From NCBI RefSeq assembly GCF_000148525.1, contig NZ_AEDU01000006.1:62001-126000 (forward strand): a DNA stretch of 64,000 bases, given 5' to 3'. Shown here in pieces: positions 1 through 8,680 of this stretch. The stretch is from Streptococcus mitis SK564. Lineage in GTDB: Bacteria; Bacillota; Bacilli; Lactobacillales; Streptococcaceae. Made by a program: the position numbers and the translations under genes. Under the pieces are notes generated by a model. That model saw only the letters and a program-made list of their open reading frames with translations, was not told the origin of the DNA and made no database searches. Position 1 is the stretch's first letter, and each line of letters starts with the position of its first letter.

Positions 1-225
1 TTAGGCTTACAAGACGCATTTGAAGTTGCTCAAGAGAAAAGTGGTAGCTATACTGTTCCACCAGAAATTGATGGCTGGAAGGGGAACACAGAACCTCTAC
101 GAATCGATTATATTTTTACTACCCAAGAGTTAGCCGTAGAACATTTACATGTCGTATTTGATGGTAACAAGAGTCCACAAGTGAGTGATCACTATGGTTT
201 GAATGCTATTTTAAACTGGAAATAA
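1..225 (+). CDS. Endonuclease/exonuclease/phosphatase family protein, 3' end
   Basis: The window opens inside this gene. Frame 1 is open to TAA at 223-225 and gives the last 74 residues. The tail has an RIDYIF segment and, near the end, SDHYG, the usual C-terminal pair of metal-binding and catalytic motifs of the DNase I-like exonuclease/endonuclease/phosphatase fold. Streptococcal relatives with this ending include sugar-phosphate phosphatases such as maltose-6'-phosphate phosphatase (MapP), but the substrate cannot be set from the tail alone. A hairpin terminator follows 13 bp after the stop, so this is the last gene of its transcript. Confidence 0.8.
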   Translation, partial: LGLQDAFEVAQEKSGSYTVPPEIDGWKGNTEPLRIDYIFTTQELAVEHLHVVFDGNKSPQVSDHYGLNAILNWK

Positions 226-237
226 CGACTGAAAAGA

Positions 238-266
238 GGTTGGAATCATGAAATTCCAGCCTTTTT
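238..266 (+). terminator. Rho-independent terminator after the phosphatase-family gene
   Basis: A 9-bp stem (GGTTGGAAT / ATTCCAGCC, one G-T pair) with a 6-base loop is followed by five T at 262-266. It sits just after the stop codon at 225. Confidence 0.85.
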
Positions 267-296
267 CTGATTAGAAAAGCTACTGGAAATAGCCTA

Positions 297-401
297 ATAC
301 TCTTCGAAAATCAAATTCAAACCACGTCATCTTCCCCTTGCCGTACTCAAGTACAGCCTGCGGCTAGCTTCCTAGTTTGCTCTTTGATTTTCATTGAGTA
401 T
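297..401. repeat. BOX element, boxA-boxC form without boxB
   Basis: The sequence starts with the typical boxA end (ATACTCTTCGAAAATC) and finishes with the boxC end (CTTTGATTTTCATTGAGTAT). The outer ends are inverted copies of each other, as expected for a BOX. No 45-bp boxB unit lies between them, so this is an A-C element. BOX elements are typical of S. pneumoniae and near relatives. It lies between a terminator and the promoter of the helicase gene. Confidence 0.9.
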
Positions 402-434
402 AAATAAGTGAGGCTACTGAAATGGAATAAAATA

Positions 435-443
435 TGGTATAAT
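435..443 (+). promoter_or_regulatory. Extended -10 promoter of the helicase gene
   Basis: TGGTATAAT is a perfect extended -10 (TGnTATAAT). It lies 28 bp before the ATG at 472, with GAGG at 464-467 as ribosome binding site. No clear -35 box is visible, which is common for extended -10 promoters in streptococci. Confidence 0.75.
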
Positions 444-471
444 TGGTAAGATAGATAGAATCGAGGATATT

Positions 472-1815
472 ATGTCATTTACGAAATTTCAATTTAAAAA
501 CTATATTAGAGAAGCCTTGGAGGAGTTGAAATTTACAACTCCAACAGAGGTGCAAGACAAGTTGATTCCTATTGTTTTGGTAGGTCGTGACCTAGTCGGT
601 GAATCAAAAACAGGTTCGGGTAAGACTCACACTTTCCTATTGCCGATTTTCCAGCAATTAGATGAAGCTAGCGATAGTGTACAAGCAGTGATTACTGCAC
701 CGAGTCGTGAGTTGGCTACTCAAATTTACCAAGCAGCGCGTCAGATTGCAGCTCACTCAGATGTCGAAGTTCGTGTGGTTAATTATGTGGGTGGTACGGA
801 TAAGGCTCGCCAGATTGAGAAATTGGCAAGCAATCAGCCTCATATTGTTATTGGAACACCAGGCCGTATCTACGACTTGGTTAAATCCGGTGATTTGGCT
901 ATTCACAAGGCCAAGACCTTTGTGGTCGATGAGGCAGACATGACCTTGGATATGGGATTCTTGGAAACTGTTGATAAGATTGCTGGCAGCCTTCCAAAAG
1001 ACCTGCAATTCATGGTTTTCTCAGCGACTATTCCACAAAAGTTGCAACCATTCTTGAAAAAATACTTGTCAAATCCTGTCATGGAGAAAATCAAGACCAA
1101 AACGGTCATTTCTGATACCATTGATAATTGGTTGATTTCTACTAAGGGACGTGACAAGAATGCTCAAATTTACCAGTTAACTCAGTTGATGCAACCGTAT
1201 TTGGCAATGATTTTTGTTAACACCAAAACGCGTGCTGATGAATTGCATGCATATCTGACTGCTCAAGGATTGAAGGTAGCGAAGATTCATGGAGATATTG
1301 CTCCTCGTGAACGTAAGCGAATCATGAATCAGGTGAAAAATCTGGATTTTGAGTACATTGTCGCAACAGACTTGGCAGCGCGTGGGATTGACATTGAAGG
1401 TGTCAGTCATGTCATCAATGATGCCATTCCGCAAGACTTATCTTTCTTTGTGCACCGTGTTGGTCGAACTGGACGAAACGGCCTACCAGGTACAGCTATT
1501 ACCCTTTACCAGCCAAGTGATGACTCGGATATCCGTGAGTTGGAGAAATTGGGAATCAAGTTTACTCCTAAGATGGTCAAAGACGGGGAATTTCAAGATA
1601 CTTATGACCGTGATCGTCGTGCTAACCGTGAGAAAAAACAAGATAAGCTCGATATCGAAATGATTGGTTTGGTTAAAAAGAAAAAGAAAAAAGTCAAACC
1701 GGGCTATAAGAAGAAAATTCAATGGGCGGTTGATGAAAAACGCCGTAAGACCAAGCGTACCGAAAATCGTGCTCGCGGTCGTGCAGAGCGTAAAGCAAAA
1801 CGCCAAACATTTTAA
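472..1815 (+). CDS. DEAD-box ATP-dependent RNA helicase, CshB-like
   Basis: A 447-residue DEAD-box RNA helicase that should unwind RNA duplexes with ATP in ribosome assembly or mRNA turnover. Visible motifs in order are a Q-motif-like region near residue 22 (TTPTEVQDKLIP), motif I SKTGSGKT at 45-52, PSRELA, GTPGRI, DEAD at 153-156, SAT near 184, the ARGIDI motif, and HRVGRTGR near 328. The last 60 residues are very rich in Lys and Arg and are probably an RNA-binding tail. Length and basic tail resemble CshB-type helicases of Lactobacillales; assignment to CshB rather than another paralogue is inference. It is a single-gene transcript between an extended -10 promoter and a strong terminator. 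Confidence 0.93.
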   Translation: MSFTKFQFKNYIREALEELKFTTPTEVQDKLIPIVLVGRDLVGESKTGSGKTHTFLLPIFQQLDEASDSVQAVITAPSRELATQIYQAARQIAAHSDVEVRVVNYVGGTDKARQIEKLASNQPHIVIGTPGRIYDLVKSGDLAIHKAKTFVVDEADMTLDMGFLETVDKIAGSLPKDLQFMVFSATIPQKLQPFLKKYLSNPVMEKIKTKTVISDTIDNWLISTKGRDKNAQIYQLTQLMQPYLAMIFVNTKTRADELHAYLTAQGLKVAKIHGDIAPRERKRIMNQVKNLDFEYIVATDLAARGIDIEGVSHVINDAIPQDLSFFVHRVGRTGRNGLPGTAITLYQPSDDSDIRELEKLGIKFTPKMVKDGEFQDTYDRDRRANREKKQDKLDIEMIGLVKKKKKKVKPGYKKKIQWAVDEKRRKTKRTENRARGRAERKAKRQTF

Positions 1816-1823
1816 TAGTAATT

Positions 1824-1850
1824 GTTGGAGTACTGAGCTCCAACTTTTTT
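1824..1850 (+). terminator. Terminator of the helicase gene
   Basis: A 7-bp stem GTTGGAG / CTCCAAC with a 7-base loop is followed by six T at 1845-1850, nine bases after the stop codon. Confidence 0.9.
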
Positions 1851-1900
1851 AATTATGTGACTTTCAGTCCGTCTCGCTCCGTTAGGTGCTAGACAAAAAA

Positions 1901-2050
1901 ACACCCGCTATGCGGGTGTGCGTCGAAGGTTATACCAAAAAAACTCCAAACGCGATACAATAAAGGTGTTCAAGCCAATTGTAAAGCGAAAGGAGAACTG
2001 TAAGTATCACATTGTGTTCACACCTAAGTATAGACGAAAAGTCATCTAAA
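1901..2050 (+). mobile_element. IS200/IS605-type remnant with tnpA fragment
   Basis: A perfect 8-bp hairpin (ACACCCGC / GCGGGTGT, 1901-1919) is followed by a fragment of an IS200-type TnpA reading frame. The frame at about 1960-2050 contains CKYHIVFTPKYRR, the characteristic start of IS200 Y1 transposases, and then hits TAA at 2048-2050. The catalytic HUH motif, the Tyr and the other end of the element are missing, so this is a dead fragment. The hairpin fits the subterminal secondary structure of IS200 elements. Confidence 0.75.
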
Positions 2051-2113
2051 ATCAATATCAAAGTAGTTTATCACATTCGAATCACAAAAAATTTTAAAAA
2101 ATGGCAATATTTG

Positions 2114-2142
2114 TTAACAAGGATTTCGTAGTTTGTTATAAT
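2114..2142 (+). promoter_or_regulatory. Promoter of the small membrane protein gene
   Basis: TTAACA at 2114-2119 and TATAAT at 2137-2142 are separated by 17 bp, with a TG at 2134-2135 that makes the -10 extended. The start codon follows at 2194. Confidence 0.6.
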
Positions 2143-2193
2143 GTAGTTGTAAATGATTAAGATTGGTAATCAAAAAATAAAGAGGGGAATGTC

Positions 2194-2412
2194 ATGAATA
2201 AGAAATATAACATAGTTCTATTTTTGTTGTTTATAGTTTATTTATTTGGATATTTTTCAATTTCAAAAACGTTAATTCCTATAATGTGTCTTTTTCAAGT
2301 ATTTTTGATAGAAAATATATTTAAAGTTCGAAATAGGATTATGCAAATAGGTGAAATTATAATTATTGTTGCTTCTATAATATTATTTATTGATAGTATA
2401 TTGAGTTTGTAA
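2194..2412 (+). CDS. Small hydrophobic membrane protein, unknown function
   Basis: I do not recognise this 72-residue protein. It is almost wholly hydrophobic with two or three likely membrane segments (about residues 7-22, 24-44 and 52-71) around a short basic stretch (KVRNR). It has a strong ribosome binding site (AGAGGGGA, 9 bases before ATG) and a promoter upstream, which supports it being expressed. It is very AT-rich and follows the IS200 remnant, so it may be acquired. No neighbouring gene hints at its role. Confidence 0.55.
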   Translation: MNKKYNIVLFLLFIVYLFGYFSISKTLIPIMCLFQVFLIENIFKVRNRIMQIGEIIIIVASIILFIDSILSL

Positions 2413-2533
2413 CAAAAGGCTTTTCTATAAAATTAAATTTTCCAGATACCTGCTGAAGCTGATTTATATCCTAATATTTCTTCTACTATCTTCGTCACTA
2501 AATTTGACAGACATATATTGCTGATACAACCTC

Positions 2534-2592
2534 TCTACCTACAACCTCACAGTTAACCTGAGGCTAGTTTCCTCTTTGGTTTTCGTTGAATT
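2534..2592. repeat. Degraded BOX remnant, mainly boxC
   Basis: The stretch ACAACCTCACAGTTAACCTG and the following GGCTAG..TTCCTCTTTGGTTTTCGTTGA align with the boxB tail and boxC of the intact BOX elements in this window, with mismatches and a short deletion. boxA cannot be found. It lies in the 224-bp gap between the small membrane gene and the convergent LtaS-like gene. Confidence 0.5.
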
Positions 2593-2607
2593 TTATTTTA
2601 TAAAAAG

Positions 2608-2634
2608 AAATGCTCCTCCAAGACGGAAGAGCAT
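2608..2634 (-). terminator. Terminator of the LtaS-like gene
   Basis: An inverted repeat AAATGCTCCTCC / GGAAGAGCATTT has T-runs on both strands. On the minus strand it lies directly after the stop codon of the LtaS-like gene. Confidence 0.85.
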
Positions 2635-2636
2635 TT

Positions 2637-4787
2637 TTATTGTGATTTTGATTCAGTTTCTGCAGACTCTGGATGGAGTTCTTGGTAACTTGGAGCTTTG
2701 AACAGGTCAGTACTGGTCTTACCTTGTCGTTGGCTAAAGAGACTGGTTGATTGACTACCTTTTTCCTGCTCAATCTTTTGAAGAATTGGTAAAGAATTGA
2801 GATAAGAAATACTTTCTGTATCAACTTTTCCAAGATGATCTGCTTGGTAGAAACGGATCAAATCGCCAGTTTGAATCTGGTCGCTGATTTTTAGCTGTTG
2901 GCTGGCTGCCTGCCGAACGATTTCTAGTTCAGTCTGAGCTTGTTCATCAAGATTGCTGATTTCAAGACCGCTCTCAGTATAGTAGGTTCGTCCGTCGTAG
3001 CTGGTATATTTGGGTGTGACGAAGGAATTAGCAGTCCGAAAGGCAACGATTTCTTGATGGTCTGGTGATAGGAGGTCTTGGCCGACTTGAAGGAAGGAAT
3101 TGGACTCAATACCAAGGAGGTGTTCGAGAGTCGGTAAGATATCGATTTGCCCACCGTAGGTATTGATGATTTGTCCTTTTTCATAGCCGGGCATGACCAC
3201 CATAAAAGGCACTCGTTGCAACATGGCATTGTCGTAATTAGACCAGTTCTCAGAAGTCTTTCCAATCAAGGGTGCCAGCTCAGGATTGCGGGAGTTGGAA
3301 ATACCATAATGGTCTCCGTAGATGACGATGATGGATTTTTCATAGAGGCCACTTTCTTTGAGATAGTCAAAGAAGGCCTTGATAGCACTATCTAGATAGT
3401 TAGCTGTTTGGAAGTAGCCGTTGATTGTTTCATCTTTGGTTTTAGCTAAGGGGAAACCAAGCTCATCGCCAGTCAGATTGCTAGCATAAGGATAGTGATT
3501 GGACACCGTGATATACTTAGCATAAAAAGGTTGCTGTAAATGCTCCAGATACTGAATAGAATCTTTCATCATGATTTTATCATTTAAACCATATTGGAAA
3601 GAATTGCTACTGTCTTGCTTGGTGAAGTAGGAAGCATCAAAGAAGCATTGGTAACCCCATTGTTTGTAGGTCGTATTTCGGTTCCAGAAGGTCCCGATAT
3701 TACCGTGAAAGACGGCACTCGATTGATAGCCGTTTTTTGATAGGATAAAAGGAGCTGCCTGCTGGGTATTGGTACCTCCGTAGTTGACCATGAAGGAACC
3801 TTGGTCAAGGCCAAATAAACCGGTTTCCAGCATGGTTTCCGCATCTGAGGTCTTACCAGCCTTGACTTGGTTAAAGATATTCGAAAAGGCTAGGGTTGAT
3901 TGCGAATGGTAGAGGGAATTAAGGAAGGGAGTGACTTCATGATCAGTTCCATCTATGTTGAGTTTATAGTCAAGCAGGAACTGTTGGAAACTCTCCAAGT
4001 GGAGATAAATCACATTTTTTCCTTTGGCCAAGCCAAAATAGTCTGGATTGGGCTTAGCCGAATGTTCTTGAATATAATCTGTTATAGGTTGAAGGTCGGT
4101 CTCAGAGGCCTTGGCACGTTCTTTGTTGGCGCTATAGGATTGGTTGGCACTATAGCCTAAAAAGGCTGGCAAACTGAGGGCGCGAACAACATAATAATTC
4201 GAAAATCCTCGCGACAGGAGATCGGGACGCTCAATTTCAGCCAAGAAAAGGTTAGCTGAAAAGAGCAGGGCTGAGAGAGCAGTGATAGCAACACTGGAGC
4301 GGAATTTGAAAGGTCTCCTATCCAGCTGGATGAATTTTTTATAGAAAAGGAAAGCTAGCAATGGGAAATCCATAAAATAGATGAAATCCCAAGGACGCAG
4401 TAACTCTAGTTCTGCAGTGCCTACAGACACCTTGCTGACCACCTTCATGGTATTGGCCGTGATAAAGTCACTAAATTCTCGATAGTAAAAGACATTAGAA
4501 TAAAGCCAAATGAATAAAAGGCTATAAATAGCTATACTCAGACCATAAAAGATCTTGGTTGAGCGAGCATAGAGGGCTAGAGCCAGCAGGAGTAGTCCTA
4601 GAGGAAGGGGGTTGAAAAAGGCGATAAAGGCAAGGTAATTTCCCTGCAACTTACCTACTTGAATATCTAAATTAAAGTCAACGGTATAGGCTAATAAGGT
4701 TTTGAGCCAATATAGGATTAAAAGGGTTAGGACAAAACCCAGTCTGGTACCCATGGCTTTTTGGATTTTGTTAAAATTGCTTTTCAC
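2637..4787 (-). CDS. LTA synthase family protein (membrane sulfatase-fold phosphotransferase)
   Basis: The protein has an N-terminal membrane part with about five helices and an extracellular sulfatase-type domain. Catalytic marks of the LtaS family are visible: HLESF near residue 264, the GKTSDAE nucleophile Thr near 311, and GDHYG near 489. LtaS moves glycerol-phosphate from phosphatidylglycerol. Mitis-group cells make choline-type teichoic acids by another route, so the product here is uncertain. I set the start at GTG 4787 (716 residues). The longer frame from ATG 4853 would cover the promoter, whereas GTG 4787 has AGGAAG seven bases upstream and the rest of the family begins at about this point. 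Confidence 0.85.
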   Translation of the reverse strand: MKSNFNKIQKAMGTRLGFVLTLLILYWLKTLLAYTVDFNLDIQVGKLQGNYLAFIAFFNPLPLGLLLLALALYARSTKIFYGLSIAIYSLLFIWLYSNVFYYREFSDFITANTMKVVSKVSVGTAELELLRPWDFIYFMDFPLLAFLFYKKFIQLDRRPFKFRSSVAITALSALLFSANLFLAEIERPDLLSRGFSNYYVVRALSLPAFLGYSANQSYSANKERAKASETDLQPITDYIQEHSAKPNPDYFGLAKGKNVIYLHLESFQQFLLDYKLNIDGTDHEVTPFLNSLYHSQSTLAFSNIFNQVKAGKTSDAETMLETGLFGLDQGSFMVNYGGTNTQQAAPFILSKNGYQSSAVFHGNIGTFWNRNTTYKQWGYQCFFDASYFTKQDSSNSFQYGLNDKIMMKDSIQYLEHLQQPFYAKYITVSNHYPYASNLTGDELGFPLAKTKDETINGYFQTANYLDSAIKAFFDYLKESGLYEKSIIVIYGDHYGISNSRNPELAPLIGKTSENWSNYDNAMLQRVPFMVVMPGYEKGQIINTYGGQIDILPTLEHLLGIESNSFLQVGQDLLSPDHQEIVAFRTANSFVTPKYTSYDGRTYYTESGLEISNLDEQAQTELEIVRQAASQQLKISDQIQTGDLIRFYQADHLGKVDTESISYLNSLPILQKIEQEKGSQSTSLFSQRQGKTSTDLFKAPSYQELHPESAETESKSQ

Positions 4788-4817
4788 ACATTTACTTCCT
4801 AATTTTTTATTAGTATT

Positions 4818-4846
4818 AGTATACCATTTTTTAAAAGAAGAGTAAA
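4818..4846 (-). promoter_or_regulatory. Promoter of the LtaS-like gene
   Basis: On the minus strand TTTACT, 17 bp, then TATACT preceded by TGG. Transcription should begin near 4811, upstream of the GTG start at 4787. It stands back-to-back with the promoter of the methyltransferase-aro operon. Confidence 0.75.
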
Positions 4847-4867
4847 AAAGCAAGGGTAGTTTCTTTT

Positions 4868-4896
4868 TTGAGAATTGTCTAAAAGTTTGATATAAT
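4868..4896 (+). promoter_or_regulatory. Promoter of the methyltransferase-aro operon
   Basis: TTGAGA at 4868-4873 and a perfect TATAAT at 4891-4896 are separated by 17 bp. The expected transcription start is 4902-4904, at the ATG of the next gene, so the mRNA would have no or almost no leader. Confidence 0.8.
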
Positions 4897-4903
4897 GGTA
4901 GTT

Positions 4904-6067
4904 ATGAATAGAATAAGAGTTAGCAAAAGGGTTGAAAAGAAGCTCGCTAAAGGGCTAGTTTTACTAGAAGCTAGTGATCTTGAGAATGTCAATCTCAAGG
5001 ATCAGGAAGTAGAAGTGCAGAGTCAGGAAGGAACCTTTCTTGGTACTGCCTACCTTTCTCAGCAAAACAAGGGCTTGGGCTGGTTTGTTAGTAAGGACAA
5101 GGTGGCTTTCAATCAAGCTTTCTTTGAAACGCTGTTTAGACAAGCGAAAGAAAAGAGAAGCGCCTACTATCAAGATGATTTGACAACTGCCTTTCGTCTC
5201 TTCAACCAAGAGGGAGATGGCTTTGGCGGTCTGACAGTGGACCTTTATGGCGACTATGCTGTCTTTTCTTGGTATAACTCTTATGTTTATCAGATTCGTC
5301 AGACCATCTCAGAAGCCTTTAGACAGGTTTTTCCTGAGGTCTTAGGGGCCTATGAGAAAATCCGCTTTAAGGGTCTAGACTATGAATCTGCTCATGTTTA
5401 TGGTCAAGAAGCACCTGACTTTTTCACTGTTCTGGAAAATGGGGTTCTGTATCAAGTATTTATGAATGATGGCTTGATGACAGGAATTTTCCTAGACCAG
5501 CACGAGGTTCGTGGTAGTCTAGTTGATGGTTTGGCTATGGGCAAATCCTTGCTCAATATGTTTTCTTACACAGCAGCATTTTCAGTAGCTGCGGCCATGG
5601 GAGGAGCAAGCCAGACTACTTCGGTCGACCTAGCCAAACGTTCACGAGAATTGTCTCAAGGGCATTTTCATGCAAATGGAATCAGTACAGACGAGCATCG
5701 TTTTATAGTCATGGATGTTTTTGAGTATTTCAAGTATGCCAAACGAAAAGACTTGACCTATGATGTGATTGTCCTAGATCCGCCTAGCTTTGCTCGGAAC
5801 AAAAAACAAACGTTCTCTGTGGCCAAGGATTATCATAAGTTGATTTCCCAGAGCCTTGAGATTTTAAATCCGGGCGGTATTATTATTGCCAGTACCAATG
5901 CTGCCAATGTATCTCGCCAGAAATTTACAGAACAGATTGATAAAGGCTTTGCAGGAAGAAGTTACCAGATTTTAAACAAATACGGTCTTCCAGCAGATTT
6001 CGCCTATAATAAAAAAGATGAAAGTAGTAATTACCTCAAGGTGATTAGTATGAAGGTTAGTAAATGA
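4904..6067 (+). CDS. Class I SAM-dependent RNA methyltransferase (PUA + methyltransferase, RlmI-like)
   Basis: An enzyme of about 387 residues with an N-terminal PUA-type RNA-binding region (about 1-75) and a C-terminal Rossmann methyltransferase with FLDQHEVR, an SAM loop ([17 protein letters not shown]) and VLDPPSFA, typical of RlmI-like rRNA cytosine-C5 methyltransferases. The longer frame begins at ATG 4895, but that codon overlaps the -10 box, so ATG 4904 is chosen. There is no Shine-Dalgarno before it and the transcript should start at or beside the AUG, suggesting leaderless translation. The stop overlaps the aroD start (ATGA), which ties it to the aro operon. Confidence 0.85.
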   Translation: MNRIRVSKRVEKKLAKGLVLLEASDLENVNLKDQEVEVQSQEGTFLGTAYLSQQNKGLGWFVSKDKVAFNQAFFETLFRQAKEKRSAYYQDDLTTAFRLFNQEGDGFGGLTVDLYGDYAVFSWYNSYVYQIRQTISEAFRQVFPEVLGAYEKIRFKGLDYESAHVYGQEAPDFFTVLENGVLYQVFMNDGLMTGIFLDQHEVRGSLVDGLAMGKSLLNMFSYTAAFSVAAAMGGASQTTSVDLAKRSRELSQGHFHANGISTDEHRFIVMDVFEYFKYAKRKDLTYDVIVLDPPSFARNKKQTFSVAKDYHKLISQSLEILNPGGIIIASTNAANVSRQKFTEQIDKGFAGRSYQILNKYGLPADFAYNKKDESSNYLKVISMKVSK

Positions 6068-6741
6068 AATTAATCGTTTCAGTAATGCCAAGAAGTTTAG
6101 AGGAGGCTCAGGCTCTGGATGCCACAAGGTATCAAGATGCTGATATTATTGAATGGCGTGCCGACTATCTGCCTAAAGAAGCGATTTTGCAGGTAGCTCC
6201 AGCTATTTTTGAAAAATTTGCAGGTCGTGAGTTGGTTTTCACCCTGCGAACTCGCTCTGAAGGGGGAGAAATCGACCTTTCTCCAGAAGAATATATCCAT
6301 CTAATCAAGGAAGTGGCGCAACTCTATCAACCAGACTATATTGATTTTGAGTACTATAGCTACAAGGATGTTTTTGAGGAAATGTTGGACTTCCCAAATC
6401 TCGTTTTGAGTTACCACAATTTCCAAGAAACACCTGAAAATATGATGGAAATCTTGTCAGAGTTGACGAGCCTAAATCCAAAACTTGTCAAGGTTGCGGT
6501 GATGGCTCATACGGAGCAGGATGTGCTAGACTTGATGAACTATACACGAGGCTTTAAAACCCTCAATCCTGAACAGGAATATGTGACCATTTCTATGGGT
6601 AAGGTGGGCAAGGTCTCTCGTATCACTGCGGATGTGACGGGTTCGAGTTGGTCTTTTGCCAGTCTGGATGAAGCTAGTGCTCCTGGTCAGATTTCTCTAG
6701 CTAGCATGAAAAAAATCAGGGAGATTTTGGATGAAGCTTGA
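6064..6741 (+). CDS. aroD: 3-dehydroquinate dehydratase, type I
   Basis: Third step of the shikimate pathway: dehydration of 3-dehydroquinate to 3-dehydroshikimate through a Schiff-base lysine. The 225 residues have the type I fold marks EWRADYL (about 31-37), FTLRT, SYHNFQ with the catalytic His, and VKVAVMAHT with the Schiff-base Lys. It overlaps the upstream methyltransferase by 4 bp and aroE by 11 bp, so translation is probably coupled. Length and motifs are normal for the family. Confidence 0.97.
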   Translation: MKLIVSVMPRSLEEAQALDATRYQDADIIEWRADYLPKEAILQVAPAIFEKFAGRELVFTLRTRSEGGEIDLSPEEYIHLIKEVAQLYQPDYIDFEYYSYKDVFEEMLDFPNLVLSYHNFQETPENMMEILSELTSLNPKLVKVAVMAHTEQDVLDLMNYTRGFKTLNPEQEYVTISMGKVGKVSRITADVTGSSWSFASLDEASAPGQISLASMKKIREILDEA

Positions 6742-7585
6742 TGGCTATACACGTTTAGCTGCCGTTGTTGCCAATCCTATTAAGCATTCTATTTCGCCCT
6801 TTATCCACAATAGGGCCTTTGAGGCGACAGCTACCAATGGTGCTTATGTAGCTTGGGAGATTGAAGCGAGTGACTTGGCAGAAACAGTGGCTAATATTCG
6901 TCGCTACCAGATGTTTGGTATCAACCTGTCCATGCCCTATAAGGAGCAAGTGATTCCTTATTTGGATGAATTGAGAGACGAAGCGCGCTTGATTGGTGCG
7001 GTCAATACGGTTGTCAATGATAATGGTAATTTAATTGGATATAATACAGATGGCAAGGGATTTTTTAAGAGCTTGCCTTCTTTTACAATTACAGGTAAGA
7101 AGATGACCCTGCTGGGTGCAGGTGGTGCGGCTAAGTCCATTTTGGCGCAAGCTATTTTGGACGGCGTCAGTCAGATTTCGGTCTTTGTTCGTTCAGTTTC
7201 CATGGAAAAAACAAGACCTTATCTAGACAAGTTACAGGAGCAAACAGGCTTTAAAGCGGACTTGTATGCTTTAGAAGATGTTTCTGAACTGCAAGAAAGG
7301 ATTGCCGAGTCGGATTTACTGGTTAATGCCACTAGTGTGGGCATGGATGGTCAATCATCCCCAGTTCCTGAAAGCATCAATTTGCCAGAAACCATCTTGG
7401 TGGCAGATATCATTTACCAACCCTTTGAAACACCATTTTTGAAATGGGCCAGAAGTCAGGGTAATTCAGCCGTCAATGGTCTGGGAATGTTGCTCTATCA
7501 AGCTGCAGAAGCTTTTCAACTGTGGACAGGCAAGGAAATGCCGACAGAAGAAATTTGGCAGTCTTTAACAGAAAAATACCAATAA
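6731..7585 (+). CDS. aroE: Shikimate dehydrogenase
   Basis: NADPH-dependent reduction of 3-dehydroshikimate to shikimate. 284 residues. The N-terminal substrate domain has [13 protein letters not shown] and NLSMPYK with the catalytic Lys, followed by the Rossmann turn GAGGAAKS near residue 130 and NATSVGM. It starts inside the end of aroD, with GGGAG 11 bases upstream, and is followed by aroB after 18 bp. Confidence 0.97.
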   Translation: MKLDGYTRLAAVVANPIKHSISPFIHNRAFEATATNGAYVAWEIEASDLAETVANIRRYQMFGINLSMPYKEQVIPYLDELRDEARLIGAVNTVVNDNGNLIGYNTDGKGFFKSLPSFTITGKKMTLLGAGGAAKSILAQAILDGVSQISVFVRSVSMEKTRPYLDKLQEQTGFKADLYALEDVSELQERIAESDLLVNATSVGMDGQSSPVPESINLPETILVADIIYQPFETPFLKWARSQGNSAVNGLGMLLYQAAEAFQLWTGKEMPTEEIWQSLTEKYQ

Positions 7586-7603
7586 AGAAAAGGAGATTCT
7601 CCT

Positions 7604-8671
7604 ATGAAAATCAGAATCGATATTCCTCATCATCCTTATGATATTCAGATTGAAAAAGGTTGTCTGGCTCAGGCTGGTCAATGGTTGCGAGAACTCTGGC
7701 AACCACAAAAGGTAGTCATTGTGACAGACAACCATGTAGCTTCTCTTTATGCAGAGAAGGTCAAGCTCAGCCTAGAAGATGCTGGTTTTCAGGTAGCAGT
7801 TTTTGACTTTTTAGAAGGGGAAGAAAGAAAGAATTTAACCACTGTCCAGAAAGTCTATGAATTTTTAGTCAAGCAAGGTCTGACTCGTAGCGATGGAATC
7901 GTGGCTCTTGGTGGCGGTGTCGTTGGGGACTTGGCTGGTTTTGTAGCCTCTACCTATATGCGGGGCATTCACTTTGTTCAGATTCCGACTAGTTTGACTG
8001 CCCAGGTGGATTCTTCAATCGGTGGAAAGACGGGCGTCAATACTCCATTTGCTAAAAATATGGTGGGTACCTTTGCCCAGCCAGATGGGGTTCTGATTGA
8101 CCCACTTGTTCTTGAAACCCTCGGAAAAAGAGAGTTGATTGAAGGAATGGGTGAAGTTATCAAGTATGGCTTGATTGAGGATCCAGAACTTTGGGCTCTC
8201 TTGACGGAGCTGGATGGTTCTGTTGAGAGCATACTGGAATATGCAGAGACCTTGATTGAACATTCTTGTCAGGTTAAGCGCAAGATGGTAGTTGAGGATG
8301 AGTTGGACAATGGTGTTCGTCTTTACCTCAATTTTGGCCACACCATTGGTCACGCCATTGAAGCGACGGCCGGATATGGCAAGGTCATGCATGGTGAAGC
8401 TGTGGCCATGGGCATGGTTCAGATTTCCAAGGTAGCTGAGGAAAAAGGCCTTATGCCAGCTGGCATAACTCAGTCCATTACAGATATGTGTCAGAAATTT
8501 GGCTTGCCTGTTGACTATGAAAACTGGGATGTTGACAAGCTTTATCAGGCTTTGACTCATGATAAGAAGGCGCGTGGCAATACCTTGAAATTGGTCTTGG
8601 TGCCAGAGCTTGGTTCAGCGACTATCCACCCAGTTTCTTTGGAAGAGATGAAAGACTATTTGGTAAAATAA
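7604..8671 (+). CDS. aroB: 3-dehydroquinate synthase
   Basis: Converts DAHP to 3-dehydroquinate, the second step of the shikimate pathway, using NAD and a divalent metal. 355 residues. Visible are [14 protein letters not shown] (NAD loop), [19 protein letters not shown] (substrate site), GEVIKYG and the metal ligand segment [18 protein letters not shown] lies before the start. It is in the same operon as aroD and aroE, 9 bp before aroC. Confidence 0.97.
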   Translation: MKIRIDIPHHPYDIQIEKGCLAQAGQWLRELWQPQKVVIVTDNHVASLYAEKVKLSLEDAGFQVAVFDFLEGEERKNLTTVQKVYEFLVKQGLTRSDGIVALGGGVVGDLAGFVASTYMRGIHFVQIPTSLTAQVDSSIGGKTGVNTPFAKNMVGTFAQPDGVLIDPLVLETLGKRELIEGMGEVIKYGLIEDPELWALLTELDGSVESILEYAETLIEHSCQVKRKMVVEDELDNGVRLYLNFGHTIGHAIEATAGYGKVMHGEAVAMGMVQISKVAEEKGLMPAGITQSITDMCQKFGLPVDYENWDVDKLYQALTHDKKARGNTLKLVLVPELGSATIHPVSLEEMKDYLVK

Positions 8672-8680
8672 GGAGAACGT

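Noticed and set aside
1901-1919. Hairpin as terminator of the helicase gene
   Set aside because: The true terminator is at 1824-1850. This hairpin lacks a T-run and belongs to the IS200 remnant.
4788-4853. Upstream start of the LtaS-like gene at 4853
   Set aside because: The extra 22 codons overlap the -10 box, and GTG 4787 has a good ribosome binding site.
8015-8560. 181-residue antisense frame
   Set aside because: It is the shadow of aroB, without ribosome binding site or recognisable domain.
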